From positions 1 through 14,181 of the forward strand of contig JADDPU010000041.1 of assembly GCA_016781725.1 (NCBI GenBank): DNA of 14,181 nt, read 5' to 3'. The notes beneath the pieces were generated by a model that was given only the letters and a program-made list of their open reading frames with translations, searched no databases and was not told the origin of the DNA. Position numbers and translations under genes: made by a program. The stretch comes from Rubrobacter sp. (GTDB lineage Bacteria; Actinomycetota; Rubrobacteria; Rubrobacterales; Rubrobacteraceae). Of the stretch, positions 6,149-12,897 are shown in pieces (the first letter of the stretch is position 1; each line of letters starts with the position of its first letter).

Positions 6149-7123
6149 ATGGAAGATCTGAGAGAGGTTCCCCAGAATGCCGGAGGATCAAACAACCCTG
6201 CCGGCCTTATCGCCTTGAGAGAGGGCGCAGCCGTCTTGGATCGCTCCGGGCGGACGCTCCTTCGCCTTACCGGCAAAGACCCGGTCGGGATGCTGAACGC
6301 CGTCCTGACCAACGAGGTGCCGAAAGAGGCCTACGGCGGCGTCTACGCCATGCTCCTGAACCCCAAGGGCCGCATCCAGGCCGACCTGCGCGTCGTGAAG
6401 GCCGGCGAAGGCGTCCTGATCGATACCGAGCCCGAAGGCGGAGAGGCGGCGCGTGAGATCCTGGGCCGCTACGCGCCCTTCTCGCGCGTGAGGCTCGAAG
6501 ACCTGTCGGTCTCGTGGTCTGTGCTCGGCCTCTACGGTCCTGAGACGACAGGGCTGCTCGGCGGCCTCGAAGCGGCGGAGCACGCCTCCGTCGAGGTTGA
6601 GATCGGCGGCGTCGGCCTGCTCGCTGTCGGTGTGGCACTCCCCGTCCGAGGGTACGACCTGATCGGACCCTCCGAAGCCGTCGAGGCGGCCCGCGAGCGC
6701 CTGGTGGAACTGGGCGCCACCCCCGCCGAGCGCGCCGCCTACGAGACGGCCCGCATCGAGGCCGGCGTCCCGCGCTTCGGGGCGGATATCACGCCGGATA
6801 ACTTCCCCGGCGAGACGGCCGCCCTCGACCGCGCCGTGAGCTTCGAGAAGGGCTGCTACCCCGGCCAGGAGACCGTGGCCAGGATGCGCTACCGCGGACA
6901 CCCGAACAAGACGCTCTACCGTCTCGCCCTCGAAGACCCGCAAGCGCAGGCCGGCGCCGAGATCCTCCAGAACGCGAAGGCGGTAGGCAAGGTCACCAGC
7001 GTCGCCCCCATACCCCTGGACGGTCGGGTCCTGGCCCTCGGATACCTGTCGCGCGGCGCGGATACCGCAGGACCCCTCACGTGTGGCGAAGCCGGGGTCA
7101 GGGTGCTCGGAACCGCCTCGTGA
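6149..7123 (+). CDS. ygfZ: YgfZ/GcvT-family folate-binding protein (Fe-S cluster maintenance)
   Basis: A 324-residue YgfZ-type protein. YgfZ is a tetrahydrofolate-binding relative of the GcvT aminomethyltransferase. It is needed for full activity of certain Fe-S enzymes, including the MiaB tRNA methylthiotransferase, and for protection against oxidants. The defining signature KGCYPGQE (residues 234-241, Cys236) is intact and followed by TVARMRYRGHPNK. The N-terminal GcvT-like fold shows LTNEV (53-57) and MLLNPKGRIQADLRV (68-82). The ATG at 6149 has no ribosome-binding site but a -10 box at leaderless spacing. An internal start near residue 22 would still keep the domain. It overlaps the chorismate mutase gene by 4 nt (GTGA). 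Its place about 560 bp ahead of the suf operon fits a shared Fe-S role. GcvT itself is excluded by length and by the YgfZ signature. Confidence 0.9.
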   Translation: MEDLREVPQNAGGSNNPAGLIALREGAAVLDRSGRTLLRLTGKDPVGMLNAVLTNEVPKEAYGGVYAMLLNPKGRIQADLRVVKAGEGVLIDTEPEGGEAAREILGRYAPFSRVRLEDLSVSWSVLGLYGPETTGLLGGLEAAEHASVEVEIGGVGLLAVGVALPVRGYDLIGPSEAVEAARERLVELGATPAERAAYETARIEAGVPRFGADITPDNFPGETAALDRAVSFEKGCYPGQETVARMRYRGHPNKTLYRLALEDPQAQAGAEILQNAKAVGKVTSVAPIPLDGRVLALGYLSRGADTAGPLTCGEAGVRVLGTAS

Positions 7124-7425
7124 AACCGCCGCCGGAGGAGCGCGCGAGCATCGAGGACGCGCGCCGCGGCATCGACGCCCTCGATCGCGAGGTCGTAGCC
7201 CCGATCGGAGACCGCGCCCGCTACGTCGAGGCCGCAGCGCAGTTCAAGACCAACGAGTCAGGCGCCCAAGCCCCCGAACGCCGCCATACGCTGCTCGAAG
7301 CGCGTCGCCGCTGGGCCGAGGAAGAATGGTTGAGCCCCGATGTAGTAGAAGCCGTCTACGAAACCCTGATCTCCTACTTTGTGGATCAGGAGATAAACCG
7401 CTGGCGCAACACCCCCTCCTATTGA
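7120..7425 (+). CDS. Chorismate mutase, AroQ/PchB-like
   Basis: A 101-residue all-helical protein of the AroQ chorismate mutase fold, which converts chorismate to prephenate; the close relative PchB also makes salicylate from isochorismate. Compared from memory with Pseudomonas PchB, the alignment is nearly gap-free. The four active-site positions appear kept: Arg15 (DARRGID), Arg32 (GDRARYVEAA), Lys43 (QFKTNES) and Gln90 (VDQEINRW). PchB-like landmarks APER (51-54) and RRWAEE (63-68) are also present. The GTG at 7120 overlaps the ygfZ stop as GTGA, implying coupling; an earlier GTG at 7081 would lie within ygfZ. The ribosome-binding site is weak, which fits coupling. Why it pairs with ygfZ is not evident. 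A plain mutase for Phe/Tyr synthesis is the conservative call, with a PchB-type lyase as the alternative. Confidence 0.85.
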   Translation: MKPPPEERASIEDARRGIDALDREVVAPIGDRARYVEAAAQFKTNESGAQAPERRHTLLEARRRWAEEEWLSPDVVEAVYETLISYFVDQEINRWRNTPSY

Positions 7426-7437
7426 GAACCGTTCTCG
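7423..7437. promoter_or_regulatory. Fur-family-like 7-1-7 palindrome over the chorismate mutase stop codon
   Basis: TGAGAAC-C-GTTCTCG: a perfect 6-1-6 inverted repeat (GAGAAC / GTTCTC, 7424-7429 and 7431-7436) that becomes a 7-1-7 element with one mismatch at the last base. Fur-family regulators (Fur, Zur, PerR) recognise 7-1-7 repeats of TGAnAAT type. The left arm includes the TGA stop of the chorismate mutase gene. It lies about 185 bp before the predicted sufC -35 box. No Fur gene is in the window, so the binder is inferred. Confidence 0.4.
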
Positions 7438-7525
7438 ATAACCACCGGATAGCGACCCCCCGAGATGTTACAAGCGGCCTGTCTGAGCGCGTTCTGACAA
7501 CCGCTCGCAGGAGGGCTCGCTTCGG

Positions 7526-7541
7526 TGTGATCCAGGTCACT
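7526..7541. promoter_or_regulatory. CRP/FNR-type site upstream of sufC
   Basis: TGTGATCCAGGTCACT fits the CRP consensus TGTGA-N6-TCACA in nine of ten arm positions; the core GTGA-N6-TCAC is perfectly symmetric. CRP-family regulators in actinobacteria (for example GlxR in Corynebacterium, Crp in Mycobacterium) use the same motif. Its centre lies about 108 bp upstream of the predicted sufC transcription start, a distance seen for CRP activation. Whether it regulates suf is inference. Confidence 0.5.
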
Positions 7542-7557
7542 AATTCTGCATAAAAAG

Positions 7558-7575
7558 CCGGATTTCCCGGATTTC
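7558..7575 (+). repeat. Perfect 9-bp tandem direct repeat
   Basis: CCGGATTTC occurs twice back to back (7558-7566 and 7567-7575), upstream of the sufC promoter and 16 bp after the CRP-like site. It may be a regulator-binding direct repeat or a chance duplication. Nothing else in it identifies a binder. Confidence 0.6.
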
Positions 7576-7606
7576 AGGAGAAGTTCTTGATCGTGATCTC
7601 TTTACG

Positions 7607-7635
7607 TTGTTAGGGTGGGGGTGCTGTGATTTAAT
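7607..7635 (+). promoter_or_regulatory. Putative main promoter of the suf operon
   Basis: TTGTTA (7607-7612) and TTTAAT (7630-7635) are separated by exactly 17 bp. The -10 box matches the consensus in five of six positions and the -35 box in four of six. Transcription would start near 7642, giving a leader of about 41 nt to the sufC ATG at 7683. An alternative weaker pair lies just upstream (TTGATC at 7587, TAGGGT at 7611). Confidence 0.6.
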
Positions 7636-7682
7636 AGCCTAGCTGTAGCAAAGTTTTTACATGGGCGAGTGGCAGGGGTTCG

Positions 7683-8435
7683 ATGCTTAAGATAGAGAAC
7701 TTGAGGGCAGAGATCGACGGGCAGGAGATCGTGAAGGGCCTGGATCTCGAGGTGAGCAAGGGTGAGATCCACGCGATCATGGGTCCCAACGGCTCGGGGA
7801 AGAGCACGCTCGCGAACGTCCTCATGGGCCATCCCCGCTACGAGGTGACTGGTGGTTCGGTTATGTTTCAGGGCGAGGACGTGCTCGAGCTGGAGCCTGA
7901 CGAGCGGGCCAAGCTCGGCATGTTCCTCGCTTTCCAGTACCCGAGCGAGGTACCGGGGGTCTCCGTGGCGAACTTCCTCAGGACGGCCGTCAACTCCGTG
8001 CGCGAGGAGGAGCTCTCGCCGATGGAGATGTTCCGGCTCATCCAGGAGAAGATGAGGGTCATGCAGATGGACCCCAAGTTCGCCGAGCGGTATTTGAACG
8101 AGGGCTTCTCCGGCGGGGAGAAGAAGCGTAACGAGATCCTGCAGATGCTCATGCTCGAGCCGAAGCTCGCCATCATGGACGAGACCGACTCGGGACTGGA
8201 TATTGATGCCCTTCAGGTCGTGGCCAAGGGCGTCAACGAGCTTCGGGGTCCTGAGTTCTCGGCGGTGGTCATCACGCACTACCAGCGGATCCTTAGGTAC
8301 ATCGAGCCTGACCACGTGCACGTCATGCTGGACGGGAGGCTCGTAACCAGCGGCGGCAAGGAGCTGGCGCTGGACCTCGAGGACAAGGGCTACGACTGGG
8401 TGCGCCAGGAGTTCGGCTCCGCGGCGCAGAGCTAG
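7683..8435 (+). CDS. sufC: SufC, Fe-S cluster assembly ATPase
   Basis: A 250-residue cytosolic ABC-type ATPase. It partners SufB and SufD, and its dimerisation on ATP binding drives the SufBC2D scaffold change needed to build a cluster. Walker A is GPNGSGKST (residues 34-42), the ABC signature is FSGGEKKR (142-149), Walker B runs into MDETDSGLD (165-173), and the H-switch is His199 (ITHYQR). The variant MDETDSGLD in place of the usual LLDEPTSALD is characteristic of SufC. Length is normal and no membrane segment is present. ATG 7683 has AGGGG 5 nt upstream. It is the first gene of the operon, with sufB 15 nt downstream. In the suf operons of Mycobacterium and Streptomyces sufB and sufD come before sufC; the order here is closer to Bacillus in starting with sufC. 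Confidence 0.97.
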   Translation: MLKIENLRAEIDGQEIVKGLDLEVSKGEIHAIMGPNGSGKSTLANVLMGHPRYEVTGGSVMFQGEDVLELEPDERAKLGMFLAFQYPSEVPGVSVANFLRTAVNSVREEELSPMEMFRLIQEKMRVMQMDPKFAERYLNEGFSGGEKKRNEILQMLMLEPKLAIMDETDSGLDIDALQVVAKGVNELRGPEFSAVVITHYQRILRYIEPDHVHVMLDGRLVTSGGKELALDLEDKGYDWVRQEFGSAAQS

Positions 8436-8450
8436 GGGAAGGGACAGCAC

Positions 8451-9863
8451 ATGCCAGAAGACAGGTCCATCCAGGAGCTCGGGCTCGACGAGTACAAATT
8501 CGGATTTCACGACCCGGAGGAGTACTTCTTCAAGACCCCGAGGAAGGGCATCGACCCCGAGATCGTCGCCATGATCTCCAAGCACAAGAACGAGCCGGAG
8601 TGGATGCTGGAGTACAGGCTGAAGGCGCTGGAGTCGTTCCTTTCCAAGCCGACCCCGCGTTGGGGCGGCGACCTCTCCGAGCTGGACTTCGAGGAGATCT
8701 ACTACTACATCCGCCCCATGGAGAACCAGGGCCGCTCGTGGGACGATGTGCCAGACGACATCAAGAACACCTTCGAGCGCCTCGGCATCCCGCAGGCCGA
8801 GCGCGAGTCGCTCGCCGGCGTCGGCGCCCAGTACGAGTCCGAGGTCGTCTACCACTCGCTCAAGGAGGAGTGGGACAAGGCCGGCGTCGTCTTCATGGAC
8901 ATGGACAGCGGTCTGCGCGAGCACGAGGACCTCGTACGCGAGTACTTCGGGACCATCATCCCCGCCGACGACAACAAGTTCTCCGCGCTCAACAGCGCCG
9001 TGTGGTCCGGCGGCTCGTTCGTCTACGTTCCGCCCGGGGTCCACATCGACATCCCGCTGCAGGCTTACTTCCGCATCAACGCGGAGAACATGGGCCAGTT
9101 CGAGCGGACGCTCATCATCGCCGACGAGGGCTCCTACGTGCACTACATCGAGGGCTGCACGGCGCCCACGTACACCACCAACTCGCTCCACTCGGCGGTC
9201 GTCGAGCTCATAGCCAAGCCGAACGCCCGCATCAGGTACTCGACCATCCAGAACTGGTCGCACAACACCTACAACCTGGTCACCAAGCGGGCCGTCGCCT
9301 ACGAGAACGCCACCGTCGAGTGGGTGGACGGGAACCTGGGCTCCAAGCTCACCATGAAGTACCCGGCCGTCTACCTCATGGGCGAGGGCGCCCGGGGCGA
9401 GATCCTCTCGGTAGCCTACGCCGGCGACGGGCAGCACCAGGACGCGGGCGGCAAGGTAGTCCACGCAGCGCCCAACACCTCCAGCCTCATCACCTCCAAG
9501 TCCATCTCCAAGGGGACGGGCAGGAGCACCTACCGCGGCCTCCTCAAGGTGCACGAGGGGGCGGTCAACTCCAAGAGCCGGGTCGAGTGCGACGCGCTGC
9601 TCCTGGACGAGAACGCGCGGACGGACACTTATCCGTACATCGAGATCGAGGAGAAGAAGGTCAACACCGAGCACGAGGCCACGGTCTCGAAGGTTGGGGA
9701 GGACCAGCTCTTCTACCTGATGAGCCGCGGGCTCTCCGAGGAAGAGGCGATGGCCATGGTCGTCAACGGCTTCATCGAGCCGATAGCCAAGGAGCTTCCG
9801 CTGGAGTACGCCATCGAGCTTAACCGCCTGATCCAGCTGGAGATGGAAGGCTCGGTCGGCTAG
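8451..9863 (+). CDS. sufB: SufB, Fe-S cluster scaffold subunit
   Basis: A 470-residue SufB, normal in length. With SufC and SufD it forms the scaffold that takes persulfide sulfur from SufS/SufU and assembles a cluster. Residues proposed to matter in E. coli SufB appear kept: the Cys254 equivalent in EGCTAP (Cys236), the essential Cys405 equivalent in RVECDALLL (Cys380), and the Glu-His-Glu cluster in NTEHEATVSK (Glu407, His408, Glu409). The beta-helix core spans about 150-400, and the C-terminal helical SufC-binding part follows FYLMSRGLSEEEA. No intein interrupts it, although sufB is a frequent intein host in actinobacteria. ATG 8451 follows GGGAAGGGA. The gap after it to sufD is unusually long and holds a terminator. 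Confidence 0.97.
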   Translation: MPEDRSIQELGLDEYKFGFHDPEEYFFKTPRKGIDPEIVAMISKHKNEPEWMLEYRLKALESFLSKPTPRWGGDLSELDFEEIYYYIRPMENQGRSWDDVPDDIKNTFERLGIPQAERESLAGVGAQYESEVVYHSLKEEWDKAGVVFMDMDSGLREHEDLVREYFGTIIPADDNKFSALNSAVWSGGSFVYVPPGVHIDIPLQAYFRINAENMGQFERTLIIADEGSYVHYIEGCTAPTYTTNSLHSAVVELIAKPNARIRYSTIQNWSHNTYNLVTKRAVAYENATVEWVDGNLGSKLTMKYPAVYLMGEGARGEILSVAYAGDGQHQDAGGKVVHAAPNTSSLITSKSISKGTGRSTYRGLLKVHEGAVNSKSRVECDALLLDENARTDTYPYIEIEEKKVNTEHEATVSKVGEDQLFYLMSRGLSEEEAMAMVVNGFIEPIAKELPLEYAIELNRLIQLEMEGSVG

Positions 9864-9898
9864 GCGCCGCAGTTTGTAGTAAGCAGAGCGGTTTGGTG

Positions 9899-9929
9899 GG
9901 GCGGGCTCTTCCGGGAGCCCGCCCTTTTT
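9899..9929 (+). terminator. Intrinsic terminator inside the suf operon, between sufB and sufD
   Basis: GGGCGGGCTC (9899-9908) pairs perfectly with GAGCCCGCCC (9915-9924) around a TTCCGG loop, followed directly by TTTTT (9925-9929). This is a textbook Rho-independent terminator with a 10-bp GC-rich stem. Only 16 nt separate it from the sufD ATG, containing just the AAAGGTGA ribosome-binding site, so no promoter fits downstream of it. Transcripts for sufD and the genes after it must read through, which suggests partial termination. Confidence 0.88.
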
Positions 9930-9945
9930 CGACGAAAGGTGATAC

Positions 9946-11307
9946 ATGAGCGCGAACGGCGTGCCGGAGGTTCTAAAGTCTAAGGGCATAAGTGAGGAGA
10001 CCGTGAAGGCCCTCTCGTCGCTAAAGGGCGAGCCGGGCTGGCTCACCGAGAAGCGCCTGCAGGCGTGGCGGAGCTTCGAGAGTCTCCCGATGCCCACCCT
10101 GCGCGACGAGGCGTGGCGCTACACGGACATCTCGGACGTCAGGATAGAGGATTTCCTCCCCTACGCGTCGAGCCCTGACTTGAAGAGCGAGGACGACCTG
10201 CCCGACGCCGTGCGCGGGCTCATCCGGGAGGGCGAGGAGAACTCCGCCCTGCTCGTGCAGCACAACTCCGAGACGACCTACTCGCGGGTAGACGAGGAGC
10301 TCGCCCGCAAGGGCGTCGTCTTCACCGACCTGCACACGGCGCTCGCCGAGCACGAGGAGCTGGTAAAGGAGAAGCTCTTCGGGCTCGTGCCGGGGGATTA
10401 CGACAAGTTCGCGGCGCTCTCCGCGGCGGCGTTCGCCGGGGGGTCGTTCCTCTACGTGCCGCGCGGGGTGGATGTGGAGGTCCCGATCCAGAGCTACCGC
10501 TGGCTGGATGTGGTCGGCTCCATCATGCCGCGCACGCTCGTCGTGGTCGAGGAGGGCGCGAGCGTGGCGTACATCGACGAGTACGCCTCAGCAGACGGGG
10601 AGGACCCTGCGTTCTCCAACGGGGCGGTCGAGCTGTACGTGGGCGAGGGAGCTTCCTTACGCTACGTCTCCTTGCAGAACTGGGAACGGAACGTGCTCCA
10701 CTTCAACACCATCCGCTCGCAGACGGAGAAGGACGCGGCGATCAGGAGCCTCGTCGTCTCCTTCGGCTCGCAGCTCAGCCGCACCAACGTCGAGGCCGGC
10801 CTGAGCGCCTCCGGCGGCGACTCGGAGATGCTCGGCCTTTACTTCGCCGACCAGAACCAGGTCCTCGACCACCACACCCTGCAGGACCACATCGCCCCCA
10901 ACGCCCACTCAGACCTCCTGTACAAGGGCGCTTTGCGCGACGAGTCCATAGCCGTTTTCAGCGGGCTCATCAGGGTGGAGCCCGGGGCGCAGAAGACCGA
11001 CGCTTACCAGACGAACAGGAACCTTATCCTCGGTACGGACGACGCCTTCGCGGTCAGTTTGCCGAACCTGGAGATCATGGCCGACGACGTGAAGTGCTCG
11101 CACGGCTCGACGACGGGGCAGGTGGACGAGACGGACCTGTTCTATTTGATGAGCCGGGGCATCCCGCGCCGCGAGGCGGAGAAGCTCGTGGTGTTCGGGT
11201 TCTTCGGGGAGATAACCAGCAGGATCCCCCTGAAGGGCCTCAAGGAGAAGCTCGACCGGGCGATAGAGGGCAAGATCGGGCTCGGCTTCGAGGAGCGGGT
11301 GGCCTGA
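9946..11307 (+). CDS. sufD: SufD, Fe-S cluster scaffold subunit
   Basis: A 453-residue SufD, the SufB paralogue that completes the SufBC2D complex. The N-terminal helical part contains WRYTDIS (57-63), typical of SufD. The beta-helix core spans about 150-380. The C-terminus has KCSHGSTTGQVDETDLFYLMSRG (split over 383-404), where His386 corresponds to E. coli SufD His360, implicated in cluster formation with SufB. The absence of the SufB EHE motif and the shorter, divergent N-terminus separate it from SufB. ATG 9946 has AAAGGTGA at about 4-5 nt. It starts 82 nt after sufB, behind a strong terminator, and ends 2 nt before the Rieske gene. Confidence 0.95.
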   Translation: MSANGVPEVLKSKGISEETVKALSSLKGEPGWLTEKRLQAWRSFESLPMPTLRDEAWRYTDISDVRIEDFLPYASSPDLKSEDDLPDAVRGLIREGEENSALLVQHNSETTYSRVDEELARKGVVFTDLHTALAEHEELVKEKLFGLVPGDYDKFAALSAAAFAGGSFLYVPRGVDVEVPIQSYRWLDVVGSIMPRTLVVVEEGASVAYIDEYASADGEDPAFSNGAVELYVGEGASLRYVSLQNWERNVLHFNTIRSQTEKDAAIRSLVVSFGSQLSRTNVEAGLSASGGDSEMLGLYFADQNQVLDHHTLQDHIAPNAHSDLLYKGALRDESIAVFSGLIRVEPGAQKTDAYQTNRNLILGTDDAFAVSLPNLEIMADDVKCSHGSTTGQVDETDLFYLMSRGIPRREAEKLVVFGFFGEITSRIPLKGLKEKLDRAIEGKIGLGFEERVA

Positions 11308-11309
11308 GG

Positions 11310-11663
11310 ATGGCGGAGTTTCACAAGCTGGCGGCCACGGACGAGGTGGCCCCCGGGGAGATCAAACAGTACAGGGTCGAGGACCGGTTCGTGGCCCTGT
11401 GCAACGTCGAAGGCGAGCTTCACGCCTTCGAGGACGTCTGTACCCACCAGTTCACGCACCTGAGCGACGGCGAGTTTACGGGCTCTGAGGTGAAGTGTCC
11501 CCTCCACGGCGCGAAGTTCGACGTGAAGACCGGCGCGGCGAAGAGCCTGCCCGCCGTGAAGCCCGTCCCGAAGCACGAGGTAAAGGTCGAGGACGGAAAC
11601 GTCTACGTCGCGCTCAATCCCAAGCGGGTCAAGCTGGGTGGGGGAAGGGGCCGCAGGAGGTAG
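11310..11663 (+). CDS. Rieske [2Fe-2S] ferredoxin of the suf operon
   Basis: A 117-residue small soluble Rieske-type ferredoxin, of the kind often annotated as a non-heme dioxygenase ferredoxin subunit. The cluster ligands are clear: CTH (Cys44, His46) and CPLHG (Cys63, His66), separated by 16 residues. The protein lacks the disulfide cysteines of respiratory Rieske proteins and has no signal or membrane segment, so it is cytosolic. No oxygenase subunits are near. Its position between sufD and sufS, with gaps of 2 and 4 nt, points to a role in Fe-S assembly, perhaps as an electron donor or test substrate. A similar gene occurs in the suf operons of Streptomyces and other actinobacteria, so the linkage is known though the function is not. 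The C-terminal tail is basic and Gly-rich (GGGRGRRR). Confidence 0.92.
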   Translation: MAEFHKLAATDEVAPGEIKQYRVEDRFVALCNVEGELHAFEDVCTHQFTHLSDGEFTGSEVKCPLHGAKFDVKTGAAKSLPAVKPVPKHEVKVEDGNVYVALNPKRVKLGGGRGRRR

Positions 11664-11667
11664 AGGC

Positions 11668-12897
11668 GTGTACGACGTAGATGAGATCCGGCGCGAATTT
11701 CCAATCCTCGACCGCAGGATCGGCGACAAGAGGCTTGTCTACCTGGACAACGCCGCGACCTCCCAGAAACCGCGGCGGGTGCTGGACGCCCTTACGAAGT
11801 ATTACGAGCGACACAACGCCAACATCCACCGCGGGGTGCACCGCCTCGCCGAAGAGGCGACGGCGGCCTACGAGGAGTCGCGGGCGAAGGTGGCTCGTTT
11901 CCTCGGCGCGCCGGGCACCACCGGGCTTGTCTTCACCCGTGGCACGACGGAATCTATAAACCTCGTCGCCTACGCCTGGGGCCGCAAGAACCTGCGCGAA
12001 GGGGACGAGGTTCTGCTCACCGAGGTCGAGCACCACTCGAACCTCGTCCCCTGGCAGCTCGCGGCACAGGCGACCGGCGCGAGGCTGCGCTTCGTCCCGA
12101 TCCGGGAGGACGGCACGCTGGACATGGAGGAGGCTGGGCGCCTGATCGGGCCGAAGACGAAGCTGGTCGGGTGCATCCACGCCTCGAACGTCCTCGCCAC
12201 CATAAACCCCGTCGTGAAGCTCGCCCGGATGGCGCGCGAGGCCGGGGCGCTGATGCTCGTGGACGGGGCGCAGAGCGCGCCGCACCTGCCGGTCGATGTG
12301 GAGGCCCTCGGGTGCGACTTCTTCGCGTGCAGCGGGCACAAGATGCTCGGTCCGACGGGCGTCGGGGTGCTGTGGGGCCGTCCGGAGATATTGGAGGAGA
12401 TGGACCCGTTCCTCGGCGGGGGCGAGATGATCCGGGAGGTACGATTGGATCACTCCACCTACAACGACCTCCCCTACAAGTTCGAAGCCGGGACCATGAA
12501 CATCGCACAGGCCGTCGGCCTCGGGGCCGCCGTAGATTACCTGGGCGAACTGGGAATGGAGAACGTCCGGGAGCACGAGCGGCGGCTCGGCGAGTACGCT
12601 TACGGGCGGCTCTCGGAGCTCGAGGGGATCGAGATCTACGGCCCGAAGGAGGAGCGCACGGGCCTCGTCTCCTTCTCCCTGCCGGATGTGCACCCGCACG
12701 ACCTCTCCCAGCTTCTGGACGAGGAGGGCATAGCGATACGCAGCGGGCACCACTGCGCCCAGCCCCTGATGCGCCGCCTCGGCGTCCCGGCGACGGCGCG
12801 AGCCAGCTTCTACTTGTACAACGTGGAGGAGGAGGTGGACAGGCTGGTCGAGGCCCTCGCACGTGCGAGGGAATTCTTCAGGCCTTACGCGATATGA
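11668..12897 (+). CDS. sufS: SufS, group II cysteine desulfurase
   Basis: A 409-residue PLP enzyme that removes sulfur from L-cysteine to form a protein persulfide passed to SufU. The PLP-binding lysine is Lys225 in CSGHKMLGPTG. The active-site cysteine is Cys363 in RSGHHCAQPLM, on the short loop of group II (SufS/CsdA) enzymes. The N-terminus FPILDRRIGDKRLVYLDNAATSQKP and TEVEHHSNLVPWQ (118-130) are typical. The GTG at 11668 is chosen because AGGAGG (11656-11661) sits 6 nt upstream; a start at 11638 would lie inside the Rieske gene and add a Gly-rich non-homologous tail. The stop overlaps the sufU start as ATGA, so the enzyme and its sulfur acceptor are translationally coupled. Confidence 0.97.
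   Translation: MYDVDEIRREFPILDRRIGDKRLVYLDNAATSQKPRRVLDALTKYYERHNANIHRGVHRLAEEATAAYEESRAKVARFLGAPGTTGLVFTRGTTESINLVAYAWGRKNLREGDEVLLTEVEHHSNLVPWQLAAQATGARLRFVPIREDGTLDMEEAGRLIGPKTKLVGCIHASNVLATINPVVKLARMAREAGALMLVDGAQSAPHLPVDVEALGCDFFACSGHKMLGPTGVGVLWGRPEILEEMDPFLGGGEMIREVRLDHSTYNDLPYKFEAGTMNIAQAVGLGAAVDYLGELGMENVREHERRLGEYAYGRLSELEGIEIYGPKEERTGLVSFSLPDVHPHDLSQLLDEEGIAIRSGHHCAQPLMRRLGVPATARASFYLYNVEEEVDRLVEALARAREFFRPYAI

Noticed and set aside
7083..7553. A 156-codon open frame overlapping the chorismate mutase
   Set aside because: It is Arg/Pro-rich with no domain, in another frame of a gene with conserved active-site residues.
8600..9823. A 407-codon plus-strand open frame inside sufB
   Set aside because: It is an out-of-frame reading of sufB, rich in Arg, Gly and His, without homology to anything I know.
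7602..10097. An 831-codon open frame on the minus strand across sufC and sufB
   Set aside because: It is antisense to two unmistakable genes, has a composition typical of the reverse frame of GC-rich coding DNA, and shows no domain. It is a shadow of the GC-biased third codon position.
11638..11667. A longer sufS N-terminus starting at 11638
   Set aside because: It would lie within the Rieske gene and add a Gly-rich stretch absent from SufS proteins; GTG 11668 has a near-perfect ribosome-binding site.
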